A stretch of 64,000 nucleotides of DNA, taken from contig SXSU01000050.1 in the NCBI GenBank assembly GCA_005793345.1, positions 32,581 through 96,580 on the forward strand, written 5' to 3'. Shown here piece after piece: positions 8,844-18,587 of the stretch. A program made the translations under genes and the position numbers. This DNA comes from Bdellovibrionales bacterium (lineage in GTDB: Bacteria > Bdellovibrionota > Bdellovibrionia > Bdellovibrionales > Bdellovibrionaceae). The notes beneath the pieces were generated by a model. The model searched no databases, had not been told where the DNA came from, and saw nothing but the letters and a program-made list of their open reading frames with translations. Positions within the stretch are counted from its first letter, which is position 1; each line of letters opens with the position of its first letter.

Positions 8844-9422
8844 ATGAAGACAATAATTGTAGGTACGAATAGACCTCAATCTAATAGCAGAAAAATAGCA
8901 AATGTAATTATAGAAATATATAAAAAGATGGGTGAGTCTAATATTGAAATTATCGATCTCGCAGAACTTCCTCTAAATGAACTTAATGGTTCTAAATATG
9001 GGTTATCTACTAATTCAACTGCAATTGACAATGCAATATCGAAAATTAAAAGCTCTGAGGGGTTAATTATGATTGTTCCAGAGTACAATGGTTCAATGCC
9101 TGGGGCTTTAAAATATTTTATAGATTTTTGGCCCTATCCTGCGGCTTTTGAAAAACGACCCGTAGCTTTTGTAGGTTTAGGTGGTATGTTTGGAGGATTA
9201 AGACCAATTGAGCATTTGCAACAAGTTTTTGGTTATAGAAACTCATATATTTTTCCAGAGAGAATTTTTTTAATGAATGTTTGGAAGATGATAACTAACG
9301 ATCAAATAAATGAACCCTCAGCATTAGAGAGATTAACTAAGCAAGCACAAGGTTTTTCTAAATTTTGTAGGGCACTTGCTAATGAAAAACTAGACGCTAA
9401 TTCTATTCAAGCTGAAACTTAA
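8844..9422 (+). CDS. NADPH-dependent FMN reductase family protein
   Basis: 192 residues with a flavodoxin-like fold. The N-terminal strand and phosphate loop GTNRPQSNSRK bind the FMN phosphate. VPEYNGSMPGALKYFIDFW is the hallmark isoalloxazine-binding segment of the SsuE/ArsH/azoreductase group, and VGLGGMFGGLRPIEHL is the later conserved loop. The family reduces FMN or quinones with NADPH in the cytoplasm; the exact substrate cannot be told. The gene is preceded by TTGGAGCAAT, giving an SD. Its 3' end overlaps the convergent neighbour by four bases, so the two share a bidirectional end. Confidence 0.88.
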   Translation: MKTIIVGTNRPQSNSRKIANVIIEIYKKMGESNIEIIDLAELPLNELNGSKYGLSTNSTAIDNAISKIKSSEGLIMIVPEYNGSMPGALKYFIDFWPYPAAFEKRPVAFVGLGGMFGGLRPIEHLQQVFGYRNSYIFPERIFLMNVWKMITNDQINEPSALERLTKQAQGFSKFCRALANEKLDANSIQAET

Positions 9423-10105
9423 AATTGTGATAATGCTTTTAGGTCTTGTTGTTCAGGAGACTCAGCAAGGCCTTTTAAGCTCCATAGACTTCTTTGTAAA
9501 CGATCAGATAAAAAGCCATCATTGATTTTTAAATTAAGATCATTTAAAATTTTTAATGCCAATATTTTATTCTCATTTTGTCCATGGAGTGCTATTCCTT
9601 CTATTGCTTGTGCTTGAATAGATTTAAATTCTTGTTGGAGCTGTAAAGATAAATGGGAAGGAGTTTCAGATAAAGCAATTTCTTTTAATAGAGGTAAAGA
9701 TTCTGGCTTATCTGATAAAATTAACAGTTCTGTTGCTAATAATTTTTGATCATTAGGTCTATCAAAATTAAGAACTATTCGTATTAGTGATCTAAGTTTA
9801 TTTTTTGGAATTTGTTCTGCAATTTTTTTGAGTCGTGAATTTTCTGAGTCCGGATCATTAGTTAATTCGGAAATTCTTTGTGTTTCAGTTTGAATAAATT
9901 GTAACCACATATTTTCATTATTGGGTAAATTAAATTTCAAACTATTACGTTTTTCTTCAATAAATGGTGAAGTCTTAATGTTTTTATTCAAAAAACTTAA
10001 AGACCCTTGAGATTTTTCTGAATGCAATGAATTTAATTTAAAAATATAAACTAATAAAAAAAACGTTAAAATTGCTATTCCAATAATATATATTCTTTTT
10101 AACAT
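9419..10105 (-). CDS. Single-TM-anchored alpha-helical repeat protein, unknown
   Basis: 228 residues. An N-terminal segment (residues 5-24) is a membrane anchor or uncleaved signal. The rest is hydrophilic, with leucine-rich amphipathic helices spaced like HEAT or armadillo repeats (ATELLILSDKPESLPLLKEIAL, AIEGIALHGQNENKILALKIL). Such folds usually bind other proteins. It begins six bases after the stop of the metzincin-like gene upstream, so it is cotranscribed and its product could serve as a periplasmic partner. Function unknown; the HEAT call is tentative. Confidence 0.65.
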   Translation of the reverse strand: MLKRIYIIGIAILTFFLLVYIFKLNSLHSEKSQGSLSFLNKNIKTSPFIEEKRNSLKFNLPNNENMWLQFIQTETQRISELTNDPDSENSRLKKIAEQIPKNKLRSLIRIVLNFDRPNDQKLLATELLILSDKPESLPLLKEIALSETPSHLSLQLQQEFKSIQAQAIEGIALHGQNENKILALKILNDLNLKINDGFLSDRLQRSLWSLKGLAESPEQQDLKALSQF

Positions 10106-10111
10106 TAGAAT

Positions 10112-11527
10112 TTACCTAACTTTAAATTCATCATATAAAGGTATATTTACAATTCCAGAAATTTTTCCTAATCCTTCAACAAGTGGATATGAAGCACCAT
10201 TTTTTACAAATTGAATTTGTCCATCCTGAGTGAGCTGCAATAAATCTTTTGATGAAGGTTCTTCAGCATATGTTTTAATTTGGGGAGACCAATTAGAATC
10301 ACCACCAGCTACAGTTTCAAAATCCATTTTTTTAAAAGAATATTTTAATATCTCACTGCGATTATTAATTAAAAATAAACCCTTTTCCTTATTAGCAAGC
10401 TGAGTTTTAAAAGCTACAGGTTTAAAATCACTTTTATCTTGAGTTGCTCCCCAAGTCCCATTTTGAAATTCATAATTCGCAAGACGATTTTTTTCATCAA
10501 GAGCAGTCACATATCTTTTTGTTCCATCATCAAACTCTTCAAAATCCAAAATTTTAAAATCCTGAGGAAGTCCTTTTTTAATAGCTAATAACTTATAATA
10601 TGAATACCCATCTTCTGTTTGCCTTAAATCACCAATAATTTCATAAGGGTCTAAGGACCAAGCCTTAAATCCATCAAAAAGAGATACTCCAGCACTGGTT
10701 CTTTTTAAAATGCCAGCTCCAGACAACTCTCGACGATAAGTTTGACTACCATCAATTAAAAAGGCTTCATTAGAATTTTCTAGAGTTACAAATAAAGCTT
10801 CACGTTTAGTGATTACAGGCTGGTTAAAAACAAAGTTTGCACGACCCATAGCCATAAGACGTGCCATTTTTTTATATAAAGGATGAAAATTTTTACCAAG
10901 GGTAACAACTCGTGAATAATATTCCATTTCAATCGCATGTGAACCAGCGTAATCGTAAGTTGAATCACAACCAGGTAAGCTTGAACCTTGATATGGTCCT
11001 TGTTTACAAGGGATATGACGGTATCCTTCTGTATGACGAGCTTCGTGAATTATTACACCCACTCTCCCAAGAGTTGAAAGTAGGGCCCAACCATTTTGCA
11101 TAGTAAAGTAACCCATAGAGTTATATGCCGTTGCATAGGGAACATCATTTCCTCGTTTAACACCCTCTGTTTGCGACTTTAACCAAATGTAATAATTTTG
11201 TTGTGGTATAAAATTTCGATTTAATCCAAAAGTTGTAAAGTCATTTGTATGCATTCTTGGATTTTCAAACTGTCCATTTTCAACAATATTAAAATCTGTA
11301 AATAGTTTTTTTGAATCGATTTCTGATTTACAAAGCTCAATCCCACCAAAACTTTGAATGTCGATACTAAAGTCTCGGATATATTGGTCAGCTTTATTCT
11401 TAGGAGTGCATTCAAATTCATTATCAAATGCTGGTATAGATTGTTGAGCAAAAGAATTCACACCATGATGAGTGCTCATTAAAATTAAAATTGATATTCT
11501 GAGATAATTTTTTATTTTGTTAAACAT
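10112..11527 (-). CDS. Secreted protein with metzincin-type zinc motif, candidate metalloprotease
   Basis: 471 residues with a signal peptide (residues 8-27, cleavage near SFAQQ). At residues 161-171 the sequence HEARHTEGYRH fits HExxHxxGxxH exactly, the zinc site of metzincin proteases, in which three His bind zinc and the Glu is the general base. Nearby Cys at 174 and in LPGCDS could form a disulfide around the active site. SHAIEMEYY shortly after could supply the Met-turn. The C-terminal half (about 240-471) looks like a beta-propeller or repeated beta-sheet domain. No known family was recognised outside the motif. Cotranscribed with the helical repeat protein downstream. Confidence 0.72.
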   Translation of the reverse strand: MFNKIKNYLRISILILMSTHHGVNSFAQQSIPAFDNEFECTPKNKADQYIRDFSIDIQSFGGIELCKSEIDSKKLFTDFNIVENGQFENPRMHTNDFTTFGLNRNFIPQQNYYIWLKSQTEGVKRGNDVPYATAYNSMGYFTMQNGWALLSTLGRVGVIIHEARHTEGYRHIPCKQGPYQGSSLPGCDSTYDYAGSHAIEMEYYSRVVTLGKNFHPLYKKMARLMAMGRANFVFNQPVITKREALFVTLENSNEAFLIDGSQTYRRELSGAGILKRTSAGVSLFDGFKAWSLDPYEIIGDLRQTEDGYSYYKLLAIKKGLPQDFKILDFEEFDDGTKRYVTALDEKNRLANYEFQNGTWGATQDKSDFKPVAFKTQLANKEKGLFLINNRSEILKYSFKKMDFETVAGGDSNWSPQIKTYAEEPSSKDLLQLTQDGQIQFVKNGASYPLVEGLGKISGIVNIPLYDEFKVR

Positions 11528-11696
11528 GTTGAAGAACTCCTTTTAATGAAAACAAGATCACGGCAGAAGAGTAAATTTAAAAGATCTATTTAATCAACAT
11601 GATCTCATCATTTTTTTAAATATGTCTTGCCATGTTACGAATTCAAGTTTGAAATATTTAAAGAGGTATTACTGCGATGAGAATTAGGGGTTGAAT

Positions 11697-12824
11697 ATGT
11701 TGGCGTTAGTATTGTCAGGTGGGGGCGCTCGAGGGGCATATCAAGCTGGAGTTATTAATTCCATTTCAGAAATAAGCGCTCAACTTGGAGTAAGGCAGCC
11801 TTTTAAAATTTTTTCAGGGGCAAGTGCAGGAGCAATTAACTCGTCTTTTTTAGCTTCGGAGGCTGATGATTTTATCCGTGCTAGTGAGAAGTTATCTTTA
11901 TTATGGGAGCAACTTCGAAGCGATCAAGTATTCCATACTGATCCAATCTCACTAAGTAAAATAGGTTTTAAGTGGATGAAAGACTTGCCTTTCGGAGGAT
12001 TAACAGGAAGTTCCGCTGGACCTTCACTTTTAAATACAGATCCCTTAAGAAAATTATTATTAGAGCAAATCAACTTTAATAAAATTCAAACTCATATTGA
12101 TCAAAAATATCTTCACGCTCTAGCAATTACAGCAGTTGATTATTACAGTTCTATGGCACAAACTTTTGTTCAATCATCAAATGACCAAGAAATGTGGGTT
12201 CGCTCAAGAAGATTTTCCGAAAAGGTAAATATTCATGCTGAACATATCATGGCCTCTAGTGCCATTCCTTTATTATTCCCTCCAATAGAAATTGCCAAAA
12301 GATTTTATGGAGATGGTTGTGTAAGGAATAATGCCCCCATGAGCCCGGCTCTTCATCTTGGTGCTAATAAACTTATAGTTATCGGCGTACGACGCCAAAC
12401 AAATATTATGGAGCCATTTAAAAAAGAATCACCACTTGCCCCAACTATAGCAAGAGTGTTTAACATGTTATTAAATGCTGTGCTTTTAGATGGGATTGAG
12501 CTTGATGTGGATAGATTAAAGCGAATTAATGAGTTTATGGATAAACTTCCTACTGAGTTACAAAAAGGAAAGGTTAATTTCAAAAAAGTTGATTATGTTT
12601 GGATTCATCCAAGTGTTGATATTGGTCAAATGGCTTTTGAATTATCAGATAAGCTCCCGAGGTTGATTCGTTATCTTCTAAGAGGTCTTGGTCCTAATGA
12701 AGATGCTAAAGAGATTATCAGTTATTTACTTTTTGAGCCTGAATTTACCCAAAAATTAGTTCAATCGGGTTATGAAGATGGAATGAAGCAAAAAGAAAAT
12801 ATAAAGCGACTTATCGGTGGTTAG
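11697..12824 (+). CDS. Patatin-like phospholipase
   Basis: A 375-residue serine acyl hydrolase of the patatin/RssA type. The N-terminus LALVLSGGGARGAYQAG carries the oxyanion-hole glycine loop. GASAG is the nucleophile elbow (catalytic Ser). GDGCVRNNAPMSPA contains the catalytic Asp in the DG motif. The ATG at this position is preferred over a TTG two codons upstream because AGGGG lies six bases before it. Family members release fatty acids from phospholipids. There is no signal peptide, so it is cytoplasmic or exported by another route. Monocistronic. Confidence 0.9.
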   Translation: MLALVLSGGGARGAYQAGVINSISEISAQLGVRQPFKIFSGASAGAINSSFLASEADDFIRASEKLSLLWEQLRSDQVFHTDPISLSKIGFKWMKDLPFGGLTGSSAGPSLLNTDPLRKLLLEQINFNKIQTHIDQKYLHALAITAVDYYSSMAQTFVQSSNDQEMWVRSRRFSEKVNIHAEHIMASSAIPLLFPPIEIAKRFYGDGCVRNNAPMSPALHLGANKLIVIGVRRQTNIMEPFKKESPLAPTIARVFNMLLNAVLLDGIELDVDRLKRINEFMDKLPTELQKGKVNFKKVDYVWIHPSVDIGQMAFELSDKLPRLIRYLLRGLGPNEDAKEIISYLLFEPEFTQKLVQSGYEDGMKQKENIKRLIGG

Positions 12825-13169
12825 TCACATAGAATTATTTTTCCCAAGCAAAGTTTGATTATTTGCGTAAAATTTTCATTTTTTTAAGATCAAGTATAAA
12901 TTAAAAAAATTTTTTAAATTTGGATTCATGGGACAATTTGAATGGTTTCATTCTCTTGGTCTTCACTAGTTAATTTAAAATAGAAAAACTACAAAGTTTT
13001 TTCTGTTTTATATTATTCTAGGTATTCAATTTTTTTATAATTATTGAATTTTTTTTTATCCAAAAACAGTTCTTTACAAAAACCGTCACTTGAAATAAAC
13101 CCAACTTCAATCAATTCAGAGCCATAATTTGGCACTGGATTTAAAAATATAACTCTTCAAGGGGGATTT
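12825..13169. other. Intergenic region, promoter-bearing leader
   Basis: About 345 bases of AT-rich DNA with long T and A runs. No reading frame with a credible start is present (one 13-codon ATG frame ignored), and no copy of the palindromic family. A ribosome-binding site CAAGGGGGATTT precedes the barrel gene downstream. The promoter must lie here but no clear -35/-10 pair can be singled out. Confidence 0.5.
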
Positions 13170-14021
13170 ATGAAAAAACTAATGACCACTTACTTAGTAG
13201 GTACATTACTAACTTCAATGGCTTTTGCGCAAAGTTCAACAACATCTACAAGCACGACAGTGGCACCTGCTGCTCCAAGTAAATTTTCAGGGGCTGTTCA
13301 GCAAGTAATAGGACAAGATATTCGAAAAGACGAAAACAATGTTGTAACTAATTCTCAAACTGCAATATCACTTGGTTATAAACCAGCAGATATTAAATAT
13401 TCTTTATCTACAGTGGGCGAATATGGTGTTGCAGGTAAACTAAAAAAATTAAATGCTGATGAAAGTAAAATAAATTTTAGTGATTTATCTGTTTCTGCTG
13501 GAAAAAACTTAGGTAAGGTTATTGGCTCAGAAGATGCTGCAGGTAAAGTTTCATTAATTTTACCAACAACTGCTAAATCAAGAACAGCAAAACAAATTTT
13601 AGGTCTTCAAGGTCGACTTGATCTTTCTCACAAAGCTACAAATAATTTGTCTTTGGTTGCAATGATTAAACCAACTCTAGGTGCTAAATATGCAAACAGA
13701 GCTGGATCTTTTTCTAATGTTATTAGTGCTGGATATAGTTATTCAATTACTGAAGCCGTTTCAACAGGACTAACTTTAGAACATGTCGTAAAATATAGCT
13801 TTGGAAAACTTGCAAGTAAAACAAGTGAAAATATTGGTCCTGAAGTTACAATTGGTTATGCTCCAAATGCTAATTTAGATTTAACTTTGGCTGTTACTCA
13901 AACAAGAAATGCATTTAACCCATCAAAAGCAGATGATAATGGTAAAGTAGCTCGTAGCAAATACGCTGTTATGGCTCCTGAGGAAACATCAGCATCGTTG
14001 ACTGGTACTGTATTATTTTAA
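13170..14021 (+). CDS. Outer-membrane beta-barrel protein, unknown
   Basis: 283 residues. Signal peptide with Ala-X-Ala cleavage after MAFA. The mature N-terminus is a Ser/Thr-rich linker (SSTTSTSTTVAPAAPS), followed by a run of amphipathic strands (ISLGYKPADIKYSLSTVGEYGV, VISAGYSYSITEAVSTGLTLEHVVKYSF, EVTIGYAPNANLDLTLAVT) and a C-terminal Phe (GTVLF), the usual BamA recognition end of barrels. The strong SD AGGGGG and a good terminator downstream suggest a well expressed single gene. No named family recognised. Confidence 0.78.
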   Translation: MKKLMTTYLVGTLLTSMAFAQSSTTSTSTTVAPAAPSKFSGAVQQVIGQDIRKDENNVVTNSQTAISLGYKPADIKYSLSTVGEYGVAGKLKKLNADESKINFSDLSVSAGKNLGKVIGSEDAAGKVSLILPTTAKSRTAKQILGLQGRLDLSHKATNNLSLVAMIKPTLGAKYANRAGSFSNVISAGYSYSITEAVSTGLTLEHVVKYSFGKLASKTSENIGPEVTIGYAPNANLDLTLAVTQTRNAFNPSKADDNGKVARSKYAVMAPEETSASLTGTVLF

Positions 14022-14075
14022 TAGTTTAACTAAAAAGTTTTATTTAATGTTTTATAAAACTAAAGTTTAATTTCA

Positions 14076-14110
14076 AAAAAAGCGAGTGGTGGATAGCCTC
14101 TCGCTTTTTT
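14076..14110 (+). terminator. Rho-independent terminator
   Basis: AAAGCGAG and CTCGCTTTTTT pair around a loop of about 12 bases, followed by a T run. It ends the barrel gene transcript and lies 25 bases before the heme A synthase start. Confidence 0.85.
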
Positions 14111-14135
14111 ATTTTCAAAAGGTTAACAAATAAAA

Positions 14136-15245
14136 ATGACATCGAATCAAGAAAATAAATTAAATCATCATGTTTTAAAATGGATATACACTTTAACAAT
14201 TATGATTCTAATGATGGTTGTAATTGGTGGAATAACACGTTTAACAGGCTCTGGATTATCAATTGTTGAATGGAAGCCACTGATGGGAGCAATTCCACCC
14301 CTTAACCATGAACAATGGTTAGAGGTGTTTTTAAAGTATCAACAATCTCCACAATATCAACTTGTGAATAAAGGAATGAGTCTACCAGAATTTCAATGGA
14401 TTTTCTTTTGGGAATACACACATAGACTAATTGGCAGGACCCTTGGCTTAATTTTTCTTATTCCACTTATTTATTTTTATTCTAAAAAAATTCTTTCCAA
14501 AAAATGGGTTTTAAAATTATCAATCGGGTTTGGTTTGGGAGGATTGCAGGGAGTTATGGGTTGGGTTATGGTGGCAAGTGGATTAGTAAGTGAGCCACAG
14601 GTCAGCCATTACCGATTAGCAGCCCATCTTTTATTAGCACTTGGAATTTTAATTTATTTTTTAAAATTATCTTTTAATTGGAAAAGTGAGCAATTATCAA
14701 ATTCAAAAGTTGCTTTAGCAAATAACAACCAAAATGATTTAGATTTAGATTTAGATTTAAATTCAAATTTAAATCTATTATCAGTGCCTTTTAATATACT
14801 TTTAGGTTTAATCATTTTTCAAATTTTTTATGGAGCTTTGGTTGCAGGGTTAAGGGCAGGTTTCATGATGCCTACTTTTCCTTTAATGGGAGGACAGTTT
14901 TTTCCAAATGGCGGAATGCTCTTTACTCCAATTTGGAAAAACTTTTTTGAAAACCCACTAACTGTACAATGGATTCATCGCATAATAGCATGGTTAATAT
15001 TTTTTAGTATTTGGATAATTTTTATTAAATTTAATAAAATACTCTCTCGACAATTAAAAAATAATTTTTTAATTTTATTTGGTCTAGTGAACTTTCAGTT
15101 TTTTTTAGGTATTCTAACTTTAATAAGTGGTGTTTATATTCCGTTTGCAGTGTTACACCAGCTAACGGCTTTTATTGTTGCAATGGCTGCATTTCAAACA
15201 AAATGGAGTTTACAAAAAGAAGTAAAACAAACCATCATTAATTAA
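14136..15245 (+). CDS. ctaA: Heme A synthase (COX15/CtaA)
   Basis: 369 residues, about eight TM segments. The enzyme converts heme O to heme A in the inner membrane for aa3-type cytochrome oxidase. Visible family marks: GGITRLTGSGLSIVEWKP near the N-terminus, the first haem-ligand region FWEYTHRLIGR (His96), VSHYRLAAHL, VQWIHRIIAW and AVLHQLTAF, giving the conserved His pairs. The long form with the GSGLSIVEWKP segment matches the COX15 type of proteobacteria. A low-complexity insertion between the two halves (DLDLDLDLNSNLNLL, from a tandem GATTTA repeat) is unusual. The 3' end overlaps the convergent gene by four bases. Confidence 0.93.
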   Translation: MTSNQENKLNHHVLKWIYTLTIMILMMVVIGGITRLTGSGLSIVEWKPLMGAIPPLNHEQWLEVFLKYQQSPQYQLVNKGMSLPEFQWIFFWEYTHRLIGRTLGLIFLIPLIYFYSKKILSKKWVLKLSIGFGLGGLQGVMGWVMVASGLVSEPQVSHYRLAAHLLLALGILIYFLKLSFNWKSEQLSNSKVALANNNQNDLDLDLDLNSNLNLLSVPFNILLGLIIFQIFYGALVAGLRAGFMMPTFPLMGGQFFPNGGMLFTPIWKNFFENPLTVQWIHRIIAWLIFFSIWIIFIKFNKILSRQLKNNFLILFGLVNFQFFLGILTLISGVYIPFAVLHQLTAFIVAMAAFQTKWSLQKEVKQTIIN

Positions 15246-16342
15246 AATTTTAAACCAAATGATAGTAGAAAACTTTGTGAATTGTATTTCTGCCATTGAT
15301 TTGTAAATGCAGGCATCATATTTGTAGTACTGTTAATATATGATGCTGTCACAGCTGAATTTGCACTGACTCTGATTCGACCATATAATTCACCTGAATC
15401 AACTTCTTCAGAACTATATTTTATTAATTGAGTTGAGAAATCGGCAACAGACTGTTTTTCATCCCTTTCAGTACGATTATAGGCAACACCTATTTTAGTG
15501 TAAGTTATCATCGATGTTTCAACAAAAGCTTTAAATGCAGTTTCGTAACCACCTTTAAATGTAAAATCAGAAGTTGGTAAGGAGCCAGTTCCACTATAAA
15601 TTGCTGTAGAAGTTGTTGTACCTACACTTTGATTACTTGTGGGAATAATACTTTTTTCTACTTCTTCATCTCCACGCCATAAATCTCTTGCAATAGAACC
15701 TCCAAATTGAAAAGTTCCAAAAGCAACTTCCGCTGCGCCTTGTGCTGTTAAATGAGAAGCTCCCTGTGACATATTGCCATCATCCGTAAATGAACCTTCT
15801 TTTTTAATTTCAGTTTTAATAACTGAAATTAAATTTCCGTGAAATCTAAAATTATCACCTGCAAAGTGAGAATTTAAATATAATTTAGGAGAAAGCATTC
15901 CTTTTCTGCGCACAGTATAACTCTGCCCTGAATAAGCAGAGGATAAATAGTTATAATATCCATAATAGGGACTATAGATTCCACCAGTGGTTAATCCTGG
16001 TTGAACCGTTTGACCACTTGATGTCGGACGATACTCATTATTTTCGTTTTCAAGACCATAACCGATTTCTGTTCCTACTGATAAAAAATCATTAATACCC
16101 ATTTCAGCTTTTATAGCATAACTTTGAGACTGAACCTTTGTATCATAAATCCCGCTATGGGATTCAGAATAGTCATATTTAAATAGAGGTGAAACTTCAA
16201 AAATTTCTGAAGCTGTATAATATAATCCTGCAGAACGAAGAGGTTCTGCTCCCACATGAATTGAAGTAATGAAAATAGAAGTCGCAGTAGTTGCAGTTAA
16301 AACTGTTAGTAACTTTGATACTTTATTTTTGTAGATCTTCAT
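15242..16342 (-). CDS. Outer-membrane beta-barrel protein, unknown
   Basis: 366 residues with a signal peptide (hydrophobic about residues 10-28, cleavage near HVGAEP). The mature protein has many amphipathic strands with aromatic girdle residues and a C-terminal Phe (SFLLSFGLKF), the typical end of barrels. A Tyr/Gly/Ser-rich insertion (YSPYYGYYNYLSSAYSG) around residue 115 is probably an extracellular loop. It is convergent with ctaA and shares four bases with it. The family cannot be named; channel function would be inference. Confidence 0.75.
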   Translation of the reverse strand: MKIYKNKVSKLLTVLTATTATSIFITSIHVGAEPLRSAGLYYTASEIFEVSPLFKYDYSESHSGIYDTKVQSQSYAIKAEMGINDFLSVGTEIGYGLENENNEYRPTSSGQTVQPGLTTGGIYSPYYGYYNYLSSAYSGQSYTVRRKGMLSPKLYLNSHFAGDNFRFHGNLISVIKTEIKKEGSFTDDGNMSQGASHLTAQGAAEVAFGTFQFGGSIARDLWRGDEEVEKSIIPTSNQSVGTTTSTAIYSGTGSLPTSDFTFKGGYETAFKAFVETSMITYTKIGVAYNRTERDEKQSVADFSTQLIKYSSEEVDSGELYGRIRVSANSAVTASYINSTTNMMPAFTNQWQKYNSQSFLLSFGLKF

Positions 16343-16640
16343 AAATCACCTCGCAATACAAATTAAGATTCATTTGTATCTAGTGCAAAAACCGTGACCA
16401 ACTTAATATTAATAATGATATTAATCAGATCACTATTTTTTATAAGTTAAGTTTAATAATAAATCTGATGAGTAAATTTACAAAGTGACGAAATAAAGAG
16501 TCCTCACAAGAATCTGAATTGGTGACAAAGTTCGTCTTTAATTTACATAAAGATGACATCTATTAATTATCACATATAATTGATATATTTAAATTATATT
16601 TTGGATAGTTGTTAATATTTAGTTCTAACGGGAATTTAAA

Positions 16641-17627
16641 ATGATTAGAAATATATTTTTATTCTTTTTATTTTTTAATTTAAATTCATTTGCAAATGAA
16701 AATTTATGTGAAAAATTATTTTCAAACAATACAAATATTTTAACACAACAAATAATGAGTCATTTACAATCAACCATGGATACCCTTTATTCAACAAGTG
16801 GCTTTAAAAATAATGATGAAATTATAAAAGCTGCATTAAATAGTTCTGGCCCAATGGCGCCATTTTATAGACAGGCCTATGAAATTTTAAGGGATGAAGA
16901 ATTTATGATTGGAATTAGAGTCCCCTATCGTCATAGATTAAAAATTGCAGAAAATGGATTTCTTACTAGTTACGAAACAAATGACAGTCAGGGATCACTT
17001 ATTCAAAGATCGATTATTGAAGCTTCATACGCGAATATGACAATAGAAGAATGGGACTCAATTCCATCTAATGTAAAAGTAAAATATGCGGCACTTTATC
17101 CATTAAAATATCAAAATTTATCTGCTCCTAGCTCAATGGACTCGTATGGAACAGATATTTACTTTTTTAAATTAAGTAGTATAAAAAATCGAATATCAAT
17201 AACTGCTGGAGATTCATACAATCGAATGAAACGAAATTTATCGCCACTCACAACTGTATCAATATCACCCACGTCATGGGATCAATTATTTATTCCATGG
17301 AAAGATAGGTTTTTACTTATTCCGTGTTTAGCTGAAGGTTTAAGTAAAGGTAAATTGGGTTTTGGAGATATTGAGAAGCCTAATAAATACATGAAACTTT
17401 CTGAATATGGGCAACAGCAAAATATATTTGGATCAAGTCTATTATCACCTTACAAGATGAGTTGGGAACCTAATATGGATTATTTTGAAATTCAGATCTG
17501 GGATATTTTAACTGTTCAAAATGATGGTCAAGAAATGCAATATAAAAATCACCCCCCTAAAGGAAAATTGGGTAAAATTCTCAGAAATTCACAGATACAT
17601 GTGGAAAAACAAAAATTCCAAAAATAA
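16641..17627 (+). CDS. Exported protein of unknown function
   Basis: 328 residues. Signal peptide of Phe/Leu (MIRNIFLFFLFFNLNSFA, cleavage after SFA). The mature region is globular, with mixed charged and aromatic residues. Conserved-looking stretches are FMIGIRVPYRHRLKIAENGFLTSYETN, SPTSWDQLFIPWKDRFLLIPC and YFEIQIWD; only two Cys remain after the signal. The SD is weak (ACGGGAATTT). About 300 bases of AT-rich leader precede it. No family recognised, and neighbours offer no clue. Confidence 0.68.
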   Translation: MIRNIFLFFLFFNLNSFANENLCEKLFSNNTNILTQQIMSHLQSTMDTLYSTSGFKNNDEIIKAALNSSGPMAPFYRQAYEILRDEEFMIGIRVPYRHRLKIAENGFLTSYETNDSQGSLIQRSIIEASYANMTIEEWDSIPSNVKVKYAALYPLKYQNLSAPSSMDSYGTDIYFFKLSSIKNRISITAGDSYNRMKRNLSPLTTVSISPTSWDQLFIPWKDRFLLIPCLAEGLSKGKLGFGDIEKPNKYMKLSEYGQQQNIFGSSLLSPYKMSWEPNMDYFEIQIWDILTVQNDGQEMQYKNHPPKGKLGKILRNSQIHVEKQKFQK

Positions 17628-17756
17628 ATTATTTGAGATTCAATTTCCAGGTAAAAAAAATAATTTTGATTTGTGAAAAGAATTTTCTTCCTCATTGTAA
17701 ATCTAGTTTATAATAACTGATTGTCTCTCTGGTTTGAGTAAAAAAGGAATATTAAA

Positions 17757-18386
17757 TTAATTAAACTTCCATGAATGATTAATTAAGATCCTATTCTCAG
17801 TTTCATTTTGAGATTTTTGAATAAGTAATCCATTTAATTGATCCCCCCTTTGAATAGAGCCAACTCCTGCTGGTGTTCCTGTTAAAATTAGATCATTTGG
17901 TTCGACAGGAAAATGAGTAAGAATATATTTTTTAAGAGTTGTAATATCAAAAATTAAATGACTAATGTCGCCCTTTTGTTTTAATTGATTATGAATATAA
18001 AGTTCAATTCTTAATTCAGAAAAATTATTTATTTTTAAACTCTGTAAATCAAGTAGAGGTGAAATTGGACAAGAGTTTTTAAATGATTTCGCTAAAGTCC
18101 AAGGTGTGCCATTTTGCTTTGCTTGAGTTTGAAAATGGCGTTCTGTTAAATCAAGGGCTATACCAATGTGGCTTATTTCCAAATTATTATCTAATTTTAG
18201 AATCAACTCAAGTTCATGATGTACGTCAATAATCCAGTCTGGTAGTTTTATATTTTTATCACTTGTAACGGTGCCTCCTCCCTTTAAAAAAATCATAGGC
18301 ACTGTTGGAAGTTCTGCCTTCATTTCTTCGGCATGGGCCTTATAGTTGCGTCCCACTGCCCATACATGTTTAGTTTCGTTTATCAT
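17757..18386 (-). CDS. Fumarylacetoacetate hydrolase family protein
   Basis: 209 residues, the length of the small single-domain FAH members. WAVGRNYKAHAEEM is the family's opening segment. FLKGGGTV, VHHELELILKL (the metal-binding E-x-E) and ALDLTERHFQ follow, then TPWTLAKSFKNSCPISP and LILTGTPAGVGSIQRGD, the closing signature. Members act as fumarylpyruvate or acylpyruvate hydrolases, or oxaloacetate decarboxylases, on a divalent metal. The usual GKSFDT reads AKSFKN here, so the substrate is uncertain. Cytoplasmic, monocistronic, unrelated to the neighbours. Confidence 0.88.
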   Translation of the reverse strand: MINETKHVWAVGRNYKAHAEEMKAELPTVPMIFLKGGGTVTSDKNIKLPDWIIDVHHELELILKLDNNLEISHIGIALDLTERHFQTQAKQNGTPWTLAKSFKNSCPISPLLDLQSLKINNFSELRIELYIHNQLKQKGDISHLIFDITTLKKYILTHFPVEPNDLILTGTPAGVGSIQRGDQLNGLLIQKSQNETENRILINHSWKFN

Positions 18387-18587
18387 AAAAATATCCTCGC
18401 AAGGTCATAAATATGGATTCATAATTTTTTTTAAACTCTAACTTAGGACTTTAGTTTGTCAAATTTATAATTAATATACTTTGCAAACGAGTAGTATTTT
18501 TGTTGATAATAAAAATTGTAAAATGTGTAAATTTAGCGTGTATTGGTTAATTAAATAATACAATTAATAAAATAAATTGAGAGAAGT

